In this document: positions 12,367 to 24,076 of the stretch, piece after piece | How the letters are laid out: every line of letters begins with the position of its first letter | How positions within the stretch are numbered: the stretch's first letter is position 1 | Source: Verticillium longisporum | Taxonomy: Eukaryota; Ascomycota; Sordariomycetes; Glomerellales; Plectosphaerellaceae | DNA: 64,000 bases | Assembly: GCA_019188255.1 (NCBI GenBank) | Contig: JAETXT010000008.1 | Span: 1,550,001 to 1,614,000, forward strand | Direction of reading: 5' to 3' | Program-made: the position numbers and the translations under genes | The notes under the pieces: model-generated | The model's input: only the letters and a program-made list of their open reading frames with translations | The model's database searches: none | Told to the model about the DNA's origin: nothing

Positions 12367-14231
12367 ATGGCTCGACTCCATGTCTCGGCCCTCGCTGTCG
12401 CCGCTGGCCTCGTGGCTCGTGTTGCCGCCTCGGCACACATTGTTGCTCGCGAGACACCGGCCCCCCGTCTAGCTGCGAGACAAGCTGCCGTTCCCGATGT
12501 GTCAGCCATCTCACAATGTGAGGTTGTCGCCAGCACACAGTAGGTTCATCATGATACCCTTGAAAGATGTAACTGTACTCACCTTCATCAGGTACTGCAC
12601 CGGCGACAACACAGAGTTCAGGGTCGTCGCGACGCCTACCACTGGCGACCTTCCCAGCTCGTACACCGGATGTCACGCTCATGCCACCGACCTGTAAGTC
12701 CTGCCTTCGCATCATCCTATCTGGCTCGATGCTGATTTTGCCCCAGGTACTGCTTCTATGAAGGTGGTGCAGAGGTCCAGGTTGTCCTGGCCAGTGCTAC
12801 CGTTGCGCCGGAAACTCAGGCATCCACCACAGAGGCGGCTCCGACTGTTTTGACGAGCTGTCACCCCCACGATGCCGCCGTCTACTGTATGCACGGCACC
12901 ACCGAGTACTCCATGGACACTACGGCAACGGCGACGCAGGACATTCCTGCACAGTTTACCGACTGTCACTCTCACGGCACGGAGCTCTTCTGCGTCGACG
13001 AGGCGGGGGCTGATGTTCAGGCTGTTGCCGAGGGTCAAGAGGCTAGCGCCGACGAGAGTGCCAGCGGTGACCCTCAGGGTGAGAACTGCCACTTCCACGC
13101 CGGTGTCGAGCACTGCGTTGGCGCTGGCGAGAGCGAGAGCGGTGGCACACGATCCTGCGAGAGGGTCGACCGTGACTACGACATCCCCCTGCGTGTGGGC
13201 CTGCTCTTTGTCGTTCTCGTAACCAGCGCCATTGGTGTCTTTGGTCCTATTTTCCTCATGCGTGTGCTGCCGTCGAAACTGCACGTCATCTTCCTCATCA
13301 TCAAGCAGTTCGGCACCGGTGTCATCATCTCGACCGCCTTTGTCCACCTGTACACCCACGCGCAACTCATGTTTGCTAATCCCTGCCTGGGTTCGCTCGG
13401 CTTTGAGGGTACCACATCCTCTATTGTCATGGCTGGCATCTTCCTATCGTTCCTTGTCGAGTACATCGGCCAGCGTATCATCAAGAGGAAGCTGGCTGGA
13501 GGGCCAGATGCCAAATCTTGGTTCAGGCCTGAAACTGTGAGCATCATGGTGCTGGAGGCCGGAATCCTGTTCCACTCAATCCGTAAGTTGCTCGACGTTC
13601 AAAACCTTCCAAGACGTTTCACTCACACCTTGTAGTCATCGGTATCACCCTGGTCGTCACTGGTGACAGCTTCTTCCGTACGCTCTTCATCGTCATCATT
13701 TTCCACCAGATGTTTGAGGGCCTCGCCCTCGGCAGCCGCATTGCCGCTCTCGGCACTGTAGTCTCCGTTCACGCGGCCTCTGGCCATGGTCACGGCCACG
13801 GCCACGGCCACGGGTCAACCCAAGTTGCCCAGACTAAGAGCGCCAGCGACACGGACCCTGCCATTACTCCCTCGGCCGACGCATCCGACAACTCGACAAC
13901 CGACTCTCTCAAGCCCGCCCACTACTCTCTCAAGAAAAAGTGCCTTCTTGCTAGTGCCTTTGCGCTCATCACTCCCCTCGGCATGGCCATCGGTATCGCC
14001 GTCCTCGATTTTTTCAACGGCAACGACCCCGACACCATCATCGCCATCGGTACTCTCGACGCCCTGTCGGCGGGTATCCTTGTCTGGGTTGGCGTCGTCG
14101 AGATGTGGGCCGAGGACTGGATGTACCCCAACTCGGAGCTCATGAACTCGAGCCCCATTGTCACGGCCCTTTCGTTGTTCGGTCTCATGGCTGGCATGGC
14201 ACTCATGAGCTTCCTCGGCAAGTGGGCTTAG
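12367..14231 (+). CDS. ZIP-family plasma-membrane zinc transporter with Cys/His repeat ectodomain
   Basis: Four exons (12367-12539, 12592-12693, 12747-13582, 13636-14231) encode 568 aa. A signal-peptide-like N-terminus is followed by an ectodomain of about 215 residues with five Cys-bounded modules: CEVVASTQYC (51-60), CHAHATDLYC (85-94), CHPHDAAVYC (130-139), CHSHGTELFC (165-174) and CHFHAGVEHC (206-215). The ZIP core begins near YDIPLRVGLLF; a GHGHGHGHGHG loop lies between TM3 and TM4, and the TM4/TM5 metal site is seen as HSILIG and FHQMFEGLALG. The ending GMALMSFLGKWA is typical of fungal Zrt1/Zrt2-like carriers. Role: zinc (possibly iron) uptake into the cytosol. Introns 1 and 2 are phase 2 and split codon 8 of modules 1 and 2, exactly as in the upstream His-rich gene. 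The ectodomain is longer than in yeast Zrt1. Start is the first ATG of the signal peptide (GCCATGG). Confidence 0.92.
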
Positions 14232-14856
14232 ACGGCATGACAGCCTCCGTATTTATGCGTCCCGCCTTTGTACGACCTCAACGCAACAAAAGATGGGGAG
14301 GATGGATTGGGAAGAATGGATTCTTGTGATTTGAATATCCGGTTATGACTCATATAGATGAAGGTTTAAGGGCCGCAATGATACCACTTGCATGGAATGG
14401 TACAGTTTTGTCACCAGTCGGGCCCTGGTGCCTGTTTTCGCGTGATGCTACCGTGACGGATATCGTAACACCTGGACAGATGGGGTACGCGCCTTATCTT
14501 GATGCATGGACTAGGTATACAAATATGGTATGCTACCAGGGTCATCTTTACGAAGACCGTCTTGCAAATGTGATCCATCACGATGATGGAGACCAAGTTA
14601 ATCGACGGTGTCATGTATGCTTGGCACACGACAATTGACAATGAACAGCAGCTCGTCACATCTGGGACGGCAAGGTAGGGCTGCCCGCCAGAAGCCAATG
14701 TATCCTGATTTCTGGAATTGAGGCATTCGCGGAAACAGCGTGAGAATTCCTCATGCGAATCCATTTGTCCATCCTGACAGGACGTTTGAAAACGAAGCAC
14801 CAGACAGGGTGCTCCTTCGCCATTGTTTCAAGCGGCCATGCATAGGTGGTCAGGGG
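14232..14856. other. Intergenic, convergent 3' ends
   Basis: About 600 bp between the ends of the convergent ZIP and amidase genes. I see no coding or structural feature; it should hold both 3' UTRs. Confidence 0.6.
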
Positions 14857-16335
14857 TCAGTTTGATGGCTTCCACCCACCCTCGGCCTCGAAGATTTCGC
14901 CGACCTTTTTGCTGACCCTGAGAAGATGTCTGTCGCGATGCCTCGGGGCTACCAGCGACACGCCTACGGGCATTCCTCGGTCACCCTTGAATCCAGGGAC
15001 GTTGACAACCGGCGTATGAAGGGCCTAGCATTCGAGTCAGGGAGAGAGGCAGTTGCGCAAAGCGAAGCATACATACCGTCCAGATGACGTTGAACGCCGC
15101 GTTTCCTGTCCATTCGATGCCCTCGGGCGCTTCATCCGGCACACTCGGCACCAGGACGGCCGCATACTTGCTCAGCATGGCATCAACCACGGGCCTCGCC
15201 GCCGCGATGCTGTCAAAGGCCTTGAGATGCTCTGCACGCGAAGTTTTGCCTCTGTTCTCGACGTGTCCAATGAGAAGATCCGCAATCCTGTCCTTGCCGG
15301 CGCGATACTCTGACAGAAACGCCGCTCGACCTTCGGCATCCAGCACCGTGGCGTGCCACTTGGGGAGATCCGCCAGGCTCTCGGGGAACGAAATCTCCTC
15401 GACATCGGCGCCCTGCGCCCTCAGCAGCTCGACGGCACGCTCCAACGCCCCGACGGTCCCCGGCCCAGCATGCGGCCAGACCATGGTCTTGCACACGGCA
15501 AACCTGGCACCCTGGACCTGAAAGTCCGTCGTCGTCGCCGGCGGCCCCACGCCAGCTTCGTCGTCGTCCTCGAGCGCAAAGACGTGGGCCATGAGCTCGA
15601 GGTCGGCCACGCCCCGCGCAAACACGCCCAGCGTGTCAAAGGTCAGCGAGTACATCTTCTGCCCCTCGCGCGACACGGCGCCCCACGTCGGCTTGAACGC
15701 GTTATCGCCGTTGAAGGATCCCGGCCGGATCATGCTGCCGCCCGCCTGGGTGCCCAGGGCGACGGGGCACTGGAAGTCGGCGACGGCGGCGCCCGAGCCG
15801 GCCGAGGAGCCGCCGGGCGTGCGCGACGGGTCGTGTGGGTTCGTCGTCGCGGGCCCGCGCGTCGTCGCCGCAAACTCCGTCGTCGTCGTCTTGCCGACGA
15901 GGAGCGCGCCGGCTCGGCGGAGGATGATGATGGAGGCGGCGTCTACGTGGGGTGCGTCGTTGGCATAGAGGGGCGAGTTGAACTGCGTGGGCATGTCTTG
16001 AGCGCGTCAGCTTGTCATTTCGTCATCAAAGGCGCCGTGCAACGATGTTGAGGATGAACGCGGCAAGGCAGGCTCTCACCTTTTGTGTAGATGACATCTT
16101 TTACGCCAATGGCCACGCCGTGCAGCGGGCCTCGTTCCTCGAGGGGCACTTGGTCCAGCCTTCTCGCCTCGGCGATGACTCGCTCGGGGTCGAGGTATGC
16201 CCAGGCCTTGACGACGGGGTCGCGTGCCTCGATGCGTGAGAGCAGCGAGCGAGCGTACTCCTCAATGGTGACTTGGCCGGATCGCACCCTGGCTGCGACC
16301 TCACTGGCTGTGAGCCGGTACAGTTCGTGGGCCAT
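14857..16335 (-). CDS. Amidase-signature family hydrolase
   Basis: Three exons on the minus strand (16335-16080, 15996-15077, 15024-14857) encode 447 aa. The amidase signature triad is present: Lys79 in GVAIGVKDV, the cis-Ser in GGSSAGSGAAVAD (149-150), and the nucleophile Ser173 in GTQAGGSMIRP, followed by the usual PGSFNG. Family members hydrolyse amide bonds (for example acetamide, formamide or aryl-amides); the substrate cannot be read from sequence. No signal peptide is seen, so it is probably cytosolic. Both introns have good sites (gtgagag...ctcaag; gtatgt...gctag) and keep frame: the first joins K-D before MPTQFNSPLY, the second joins IWT to ALHTPVVNVPG. The C-terminus is slightly shorter than in many family members, but all core motifs are intact. 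It converges on the ZIP gene and is not obviously linked to it. Confidence 0.9.
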
Positions 16336-16649
16336 GGTGAGTATGATGTTTTGGTGTGGTTTGCTTTGCTGCCTTGTGTCGGCACTGAATTGTGATCACG
16401 AGCCTGTCGACAGCTGCATGTGGGTGAGTCTGCATGAAAAGTTTTCCTGCAGAGCGACGGCAGACAGATAGGACAGTCGTGCTTGTACAAGGGGGCGACT
16501 CGGACATGGCGTTCTGTGACGCCGCCGCCCTCTGTCCCGCGCTGAACCTCGCCGCCATCAGGGGGGCCCAAGGCGTGGTGCGCGCGTCGGCCCGGACACA
16601 GCCGACTGGCGGCGGCCCCCAACGTTGGCGGCCGCGATAAGCGGCATAG
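16336..16649. other. Amidase promoter region
   Basis: About 310 bp between the amidase start and the foldback element. No gene is evident. The element insertion lies only 0.3 kb upstream of the amidase, so it may affect its promoter. Confidence 0.5.
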
Positions 16650-17509
16650 TACGGAAGACTGCAGGCCGAACTGGCTCAAAACCCCAAATTCTAAAAAATC
16701 GATGACTAGGTCCACCCCCTCTTTGAGACCCTTATATGGATCTATCCTAGTAAGGGGGTAATGAATATTAGCCCGTAAAATGCTATTAAGGGGATTATCT
16801 AAGCTTCGGACAGCTTCGTATAGCTTCGGACGATAGCCATGCCTTGGGGCCACCTATGGGCGTGCCTTGGGGCCACCTATGGGCGTGCCTTGGGCCTATC
16901 TATTGCCATGCCTTGGGGCCACTTATAGGCGTGCTTTGGGCTTATCTATTGCTATACTTTACGCCTATCTATTACTACCCCTTGTAGCTCTAGGTAGCCC
17001 CAAGGCATAGCCATAGGTGGCCCCAAGGCATAGCAATAGGTAGGCGCAAGGTATAGCAATAGATAGGCCCAAGACATAGCTATAGGTGGCCCCAAGGCAC
17101 GCCCATAGGTGGCCCCAAGGCACGCCCATAGGTGGCCCCAAGGCACGGCCATAGGTGGCCCCAAGGCACGGCCATAGGTGGCCCCAAGGCACGGCAATAG
17201 ATAGGCGCAAGGCATAGCAATAGATAGGCCCAAGGCATAGCCATAGGTGGCCCCAAGGCACGCCCATAGGTGGCCCCAAGGCACGCCCATAGGTGGCCCC
17301 AAGGCACGGCTATTAAGTAGGCCATTCTATTCTATTCTACTTACTAATAGCCTCTAATTGGCTAGAGCTCCTTAGCCCCGCTTAATATGCATAGGCTATC
17401 CCTAATATAGACTAGTATTATGAATTTTTACATATTCTAGGAAAGACCCTCCAGGGTCAATGTATTCACATTTTTGGTTTTGAGCCAGTTCGGCCTGCAG
17501 TCTTCCGTA
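16650..17509. mobile_element. Non-autonomous TIR/foldback element with internal 23-bp minisatellite
   Basis: Perfect 32-bp terminal inverted repeats (16652-16683 and 17476-17507, beginning CGGAAGACTGCAGG) are flanked by TA on both sides (16650-16651, 17508-17509), as expected for a Tc1/mariner-Fot/pogo target duplication. The 0.8-kb interior has no transposase; it consists mostly of a minisatellite, in one orientation at about 16838-16975 and the opposite at 16990-17320, so the whole element can fold back. The frames seen in it (repeating GHLWACLGATYG) are by-products of the repeat, not genes. Its ends do not match those of the Fot1-like element at 24 kb. Confidence 0.85.
16838..17320. repeat. 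23-bp minisatellite in inverted arms
   Basis: The unit GGCCCCAAGGCACGCCCATA plus GGT repeats about a dozen times in the right arm (16990-17320), intermixed with the variant GGCCCAAGGCATAGCAATAG plus ATA. The same units appear reverse-complemented in the left arm. Divergence between units is low in the right arm, suggesting recent expansion. Confidence 0.85.
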
Positions 17510-20500
17510 GGCATAGGCCTGGAAGTGCGTGGGCGTGGGGTGTGATGTTCTCGCAGGTGGGCCAATTACGCAATGCCGGTACCGGAAATCCGGCGGTTGA
17601 CGAGTAGTGGTATAGCTTAGTACTAGTCCGTCGACGGTGATAATTAGGCTTAGGAATACCTAAAGATTTTGACCCATTAGGTACCTAGAGGCTTAGCATA
17701 AAAACCCAAACCTACCTAAAACCTATTACTCTATTACCTAATTGGGTTTTAGGCTTAAATAGGCTACCTAAAAGAAAACCTAAACCTAAATAGGTAATAG
17801 GGCTTAGGTAATTTTAAGTTATATAATATAGTAATATTAATATAATAATATAGGCTATTATAGAGTTTAGGGAACGCTATCTAATAAACCTATATTCCTT
17901 CCTAGAAAGTAATTTAATAATAGAAAGAAGGAATATAAAGTATGAATTATTTAAATATTTAAATTATTATTTAGATTAGAATTTAAGAATAAATAAGCTT
18001 AATAATTATAATTAAATTAAACCTTAATAAATTAATAATAATTATAATAATAATAATAATAATAATAATTATAGTAATAGCTATAATAATAATAATAATA
18101 ATAACGATAATTACTATAAATATACTATATAAGTTTTATCTAGTAATCCCTATATAATAATTTATATAATAATTATATTATCTAGCTAAATTAGCTACTA
18201 GAAAGGCCCTTACTATTAAGGCCTATAGGGCTACTATTACTAATAAGACTATACTTAGTTAAAGTATAAGCCCTAAATATAGAGCTATTCTAAAGAAAAT
18301 AATAATAATAGCTAAGCTAAGAAGCGAAACTACTAATATATATTATATCCCTATAATAAAAAGAGCCCCCTATATTACTATTAAGCTAGGCTAGATATAC
18401 TATTAAGATTATCGTAAATTATTTATTTTAATATAATAGCTTTATAATAATTATTTCTAGAGAGATAATAGTAGGAGATTACCTATTATTAGAAGAACCT
18501 TAGCCTAATTATCCCTAAAGCCCCTTTCTATTACCTAGTTCGTAAGATCGCTTAGTCCGAGCCTAGTTTAGCTAATATACGTTTTAGAGAGGAGGCCCTC
18601 TATACGATCTAGGATACTATTAAGTAATAGATCGTAATAATAATATAAAGTATATTATCTAGCCCTATTAATATATCTATAATAATATTAACTATTATAG
18701 CTTATATTAAAAACGCTATTTATATTAATTATTAGACTATTATAATTAAAGATTAATATTATATTAAATATATTATTAAAATTATAGCCCTTAATATAAA
18801 GCTCTAGATAGATATAGTCTATTAATTAATAGATTTTTAAGGAATAGGGTAAATTAAGCTATAGCTATAGGGCTAGGGTATATAGCTATTATAGGATTAT
18901 TATATCTATAAATTAAATATAGATATTATTTCCTAAATAAGAGTAATATTTTACTTTATTATTATAATATATTTAATATATATTATTCTTAAATATATAA
19001 TTATAAATAGTATAATTATCTAGGCTTCTATAGCTTCCTAGAAAGTAAGAATAGCTATCGATTATATTCGAAATTTATTCTTACTTTTAAGATCTTATAT
19101 AATCTTACGAATAAGCTATATAAATATATTTTTAGGAATTAGAAGTTTAATCGATTATTATAGCCTTTTAATAATTATATTAATTAAATTATTAATTATA
19201 ATATAGATATATATTAAATTATTTAAAACTTATTTCTATTTTATTATTTTAATTTATATTTTATAAATAGAATTTATTAACTTTTTAATTATTTTAAAGT
19301 AATCTAATAATATTAAGGAAGCTTCTTCTATTAATCTTTAATCTAGGGCTAGGATAATAGCCTAAATCCTATCTAGATAATCGATTAAGGGTACCTTTAC
19401 CTAGGAAGAGATTACCCTAGCCTAGAGAGAAGGGGTAGCTCTATTTCGTCTCTTTAATTAATAGCTTAGTTTAAATAAGCTAAAGTACTATTAAGGATTA
19501 ATAATAGGATAGATAGAGTAAGAGTCTCTAGTACCTCGGTTTCTAGATTAATAAGAGATCTCGTTAATAAAGTAATTAGAGTAGAAAGGTATAATATAGC
19601 GAAAGAATAAATAATAATAAAAAAGGAGAATTTAAAGTATTAAATTAAAGAAATAGGTCCTAGGATAAAAGGGCATTTTATTATATAATAGAATATAATC
19701 TCCTAAATTTATATTTATTTCTATATTTATCCGATAAGATTTAATAACTTTTATTTAAAAATATTTATTAAATTATAAAATAGGCTCTAATATATCTAGA
19801 AGTTAAATCTTTAATATCCTCCTAGATCTACTATTAAGCTTATTATATTAAGCCTCCTCTAATATATTAATTATTATATATAGATTAATATACTTATTAA
19901 GCTATTATTAGATTAATATATATATTTACTTTAATAAAAAATAAAAGGTATAGTATAATTAGTTCGAATTATCGTTATAGTTTTAATATAGGGTTTAATA
20001 AAGTAATAGACTTTTAGACCTTTATAAGCTATTTATTAATATTTATATCTATTAAGCTATAATATAGATATATTTCTATATTAATATAATAGTATTAAAG
20101 GGGGAGCTATAAATTATCTATTAAATTTATTTAATTATTATAAAATACTTAAACCTTCTAAAGGGGTCTACTATAAGGACCTCGGCTCTCTAATACTACT
20201 TTAGTTTAAAGGCTTACTAGAATAGATCTAATTAGAATAATAATAAAAGTATAAACCTAGATATTATAAGAATAATATATATATAAAGCTAAGTATAATA
20301 ATTATATAATAATTATTATTAGGATATAATATTATTTATTTAATATTTATATATTAAGCTTATATTTATTAATTATATTACTTCTATAGCTCTTCTATTT
20401 AATATAATCTCTAATCTAGATTTTTATAACCTCCTCGAAGTATATAGGCTTTAAAATATAAACTATTAGCTATTAAGCTTAAAAACGCTCTATCTATAAT

Positions 20501-20779
20501 TTAAGGATTAATCGTAAGAGATTACTAAATATAGTATAAGCTATATCCTAGTAGATTAATATATTTCTATTATTATTAGTTTCTTAATCTATACCTTAGC
20601 TTAGCTATTCCTTATTAGGGATTATTATATATTAAGTTAATAATACCTTTTAAAGGCACTATTTTATTCTCGATATTATTAATATAGATAGCTAATATTC
20701 TAGAGATACTATAAATATCCTTATTATAGATACCTTTATTAATAATAATATAATAATATAGATCTATAATATTATAAGC

Positions 20780-22270
20780 GATAATAGATCGTTTATATTA
20801 AGAGAAAAGGTTAAATTACTATTTAATAAAAAGCTCTATAAATTAAATATAATATATCTATTAGCCTTTATCTAGTATAAGGTCTAGACTATTTAATATA
20901 TTTTATATATTATCTAGCTCTATTTATAAGATCTTCTACTTAAGATAGGGGTTAAGGAACCCTCTACTAGATATAAAGGGGTAAATAAAGAGATTTAAAT
21001 ACTTTTATCCCTAATAATATAAAACGCTATCTAAACTATATATAATAATTAATATAATAGCTACTTCTATTAATTTATATAGATTCGCTTATTATCGATT
21101 TATATTAATCGTAATATAAAGAGATCTCTATTCTTTTTATATATTTAAAAGGAGCTTAGCTATCCTAAGCCTTTTAATTTAATTTAAAACGTTAAAACCT
21201 ATTAGAGCTCTATATATTATATATTTAAGCGAGCTTAGAAACTTAAAGAGATAGTTAATTAATATATTACTTAGGATTATAAATTCGACCCTTTCCTATA
21301 ATTAAATACGGAATCCTAATATTAGATTAGCTTTATAATTAATATTATAAAGCCTTTTATATATTTAATTTATAAGCTTAGTTTATAAGAAATTAAAGTA
21401 TCTTAGAATTTTATTAAACCCTATTTAATTCTTAATTATTATCTTTCTAAGGTCGAGAGGCTCTTAAATTAAAGTAAGCCCTAAGTAGAGCTTCTCTATA
21501 AAGGAGTCTAAGCTATAAAAGAGAAACTAAATAAATATATCTTATTAATATAGATTAATAGGAATATTAACTTATTTACTATAGCTATTCTATTATCCCT
21601 TTTATTACTTTCTTATAATAATTAGCGATTCTAGTAATAGAATACGTTTTTTAATATAGATTCTAACTACCTTAATAGAGATTTCTAACTTTAGGCTATT
21701 AAATATCTTAGAGATCTCTATCGTCTATATTATTTAGAGCTTAAGGCCGATTTTAATAAATACCTCGAATATAAATAGATTATAAATATATCTTAACTAA
21801 ATAATATTATATATATCTTTAATAATATAAGCTTAATAAAGGTATAGCTTTTATATATCCTATATTAAATTAAACTAAATATATAATAGGAGTATTAAGT
21901 TATTAGATCTATAGAAGATTATATAGAAAGAAGAATCTAAGAATTCCTTAACCTATATAAATTATTTTATTATATCTTATTCTTATTAATATATTTACTT
22001 TATAATAGTCTATTAATTCTATTAGGATTATAATATAGTAAATCTATATCTACTTTCTAGCGCTATTAATAGGATTCTTATTTAAGCTTAATAGCTCTTA
22101 TAAAGGATATATTTTATATTATCCTAATAGCTATTAACTTTAAATATATATAGAGTTTTAATTACTATATCTACTCTTTATAGAGGGCCCTTCTTTCTTC
22201 TAAGAATATTAAAGCTTATTTTATATTTATAGCTTATTTTAAAGAGCTTATCCTAATTTCCTCTCTAGAT
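20780..22270 (+). pseudogene. hAT transposase remnant
   Basis: Plus-strand frame peppered with TAA/TAG (explicable as former CAA/CAG or TGG) but conserved in order with hAT transposases: REKVKLLFNKKLYKL, GVKEPSTRYKG, KFDPFL, KPFIYLIYKLS, KVERLL, IAILLS, DLYRLYYLELKADF, and the C-terminal dimerisation-like part. No uninterrupted frame over about 100 codons remains. Boundaries are approximate; the N-terminal BED-finger region was not located. Confidence 0.7.
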
Positions 22271-24076
22271 ATATTCTAGGATAAAGATTCTATTTCTAAT
22301 TTAGAGAATATTTTCTTATAATATTAAATAGAATTAGTTAAAGTCTTCTATATAATCTATATAATAGATCTATTATATAATATAGAGTTTCTATCTCTTA
22401 TATCTAATAAGTAATCTATTAATTAATAACTGCTAAGCCCTTAGACTTCTTAGCTTTAATCTTTATAATAGAATATACTCCTTAAGATAATAGTCTCTAT
22501 ACCTTAGATATAGAATTATATATCTAATATATTTATAATACTACCCTATATTAGAGACTTTAGCTTTAGGCCTTCTTATCTAGATTTTTTAAAATCGCTT
22601 TAATATTAATTAATTTAAACTTAATATAAACGTTAAGCTATTTCTTTTAGCTTTTTATAAACTCTTAATTAGCTATCTTAAAAATATATAGAGAGTAATT
22701 TAAATTTAATTTTATTATCTATAATTTAGTATTTTAGCTTTATATTCTAGCTTATAGAGGTATTATTAATTATAATAATAATATAATAACTTCTTAGGTT
22801 ATAAGTATTTTATTTAAAATTAATATTAATTATTTAATTAATATATTCTAATATCCTAATTATTTATTTAAGGATCTCCTCCTTTCTATTAAGTATAAGT
22901 AAAGTCTAGAAGATATTAATATTCTCCTATCTATCTATCTTAGAGAAATTTAGTAATTATTCCTAATTAATTAGGAGAAGAGTATCTATAAACTATTAAT
23001 AAGAATATAATAATTAAGACTATTATATACTAAGCTAAAGATTCTATATTAATTTCTTTAGAATATTAAAATAATCTATTAGAATTCTCTTATAATTTTC
23101 TTATTATTTCTTTATTTATATAATAGGAATATAAACCCTATTATCCTAAATAAGCTATTAACTTTATAGACTATTTACTTTATATTATAGAGTTTTAGCC
23201 TATATAGCGATTAAATCCTATAATATATTATAGGGGATAACCTTTTAATTATAGATCTTAAATATATATTTTAAAATAATTCTCTCGTTTTTATCTAGGA
23301 TCTTATTAAAAGGGATATAATCCTTTTTCTAGATATAATTATTATTTATAATAATATTAGCTTTTAATTAAAGATATTTAATTAATTTATTCTATATTTA
23401 TAATTAGATTATAAAACTAACTTTTATAAAAGTAATTTAAGATAATTAGCCTATATAATAACCTTATAATAACTATAATTTACTCTAAGAATAGCTATAT
23501 TAAAAATAGAATCGTTTTTCTTAGATATTCGAAATAAAACCCTTTTTAGAAAGGAAAGAAATTACTCGAATATACTATTATATTTAATCTTATAATTAGA
23601 ATAGAATTTCTAGAACTAAATAAGAGATTCAGTATTACTTTTATATTAGAGAAAGAGAAAATCGTTTACTAAATATTAAAATATAAATAAATCTAAATCT
23701 TAGATCTTCTCTTTAATATCTTAGATAATATTATCGTTTTAGGCTTTAAGATATTCTTTATTAGCTATTATTTTATCTTTAAATATATCCTCTTATAGAC
23801 TTTTATCCTTAATATTAAAGCGAATCTAAATAGATAATATTTTAATATCCTTAGAATTAATTAATATATTAATTATTACATAGCTAGGAAATTTATTAAA
23901 TAATATTATATTTATTTTTAATCTATTAGAGCTACTTTTCTTAATCGGCTTAGTTTAGAATAAGAAAAGAAAGAGATTTCTTTTCGTTTCGAATTATACG
24001 ATTCTTCCTAGTACTTTAGCGATTCTTAATATTATAAATCTCTTTCTCTTTAATATTTATACTTTCGATTCGGGTA

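Noticed and set aside
16952..17325. Long minus-strand frames encoding repeated GHLWACLGATYG-like peptides
   Set aside because: They follow directly from the 23-bp minisatellite, exist in all three frames, and lie inside a non-autonomous TIR element.
17680..17820. CCTAAA/AACCTA-rich sequence as a telomere or interstitial telomere
   Set aside because: Not a regular TTAGGG array, and the same motifs occur at the other hAT end, so it is the element's subterminal region.
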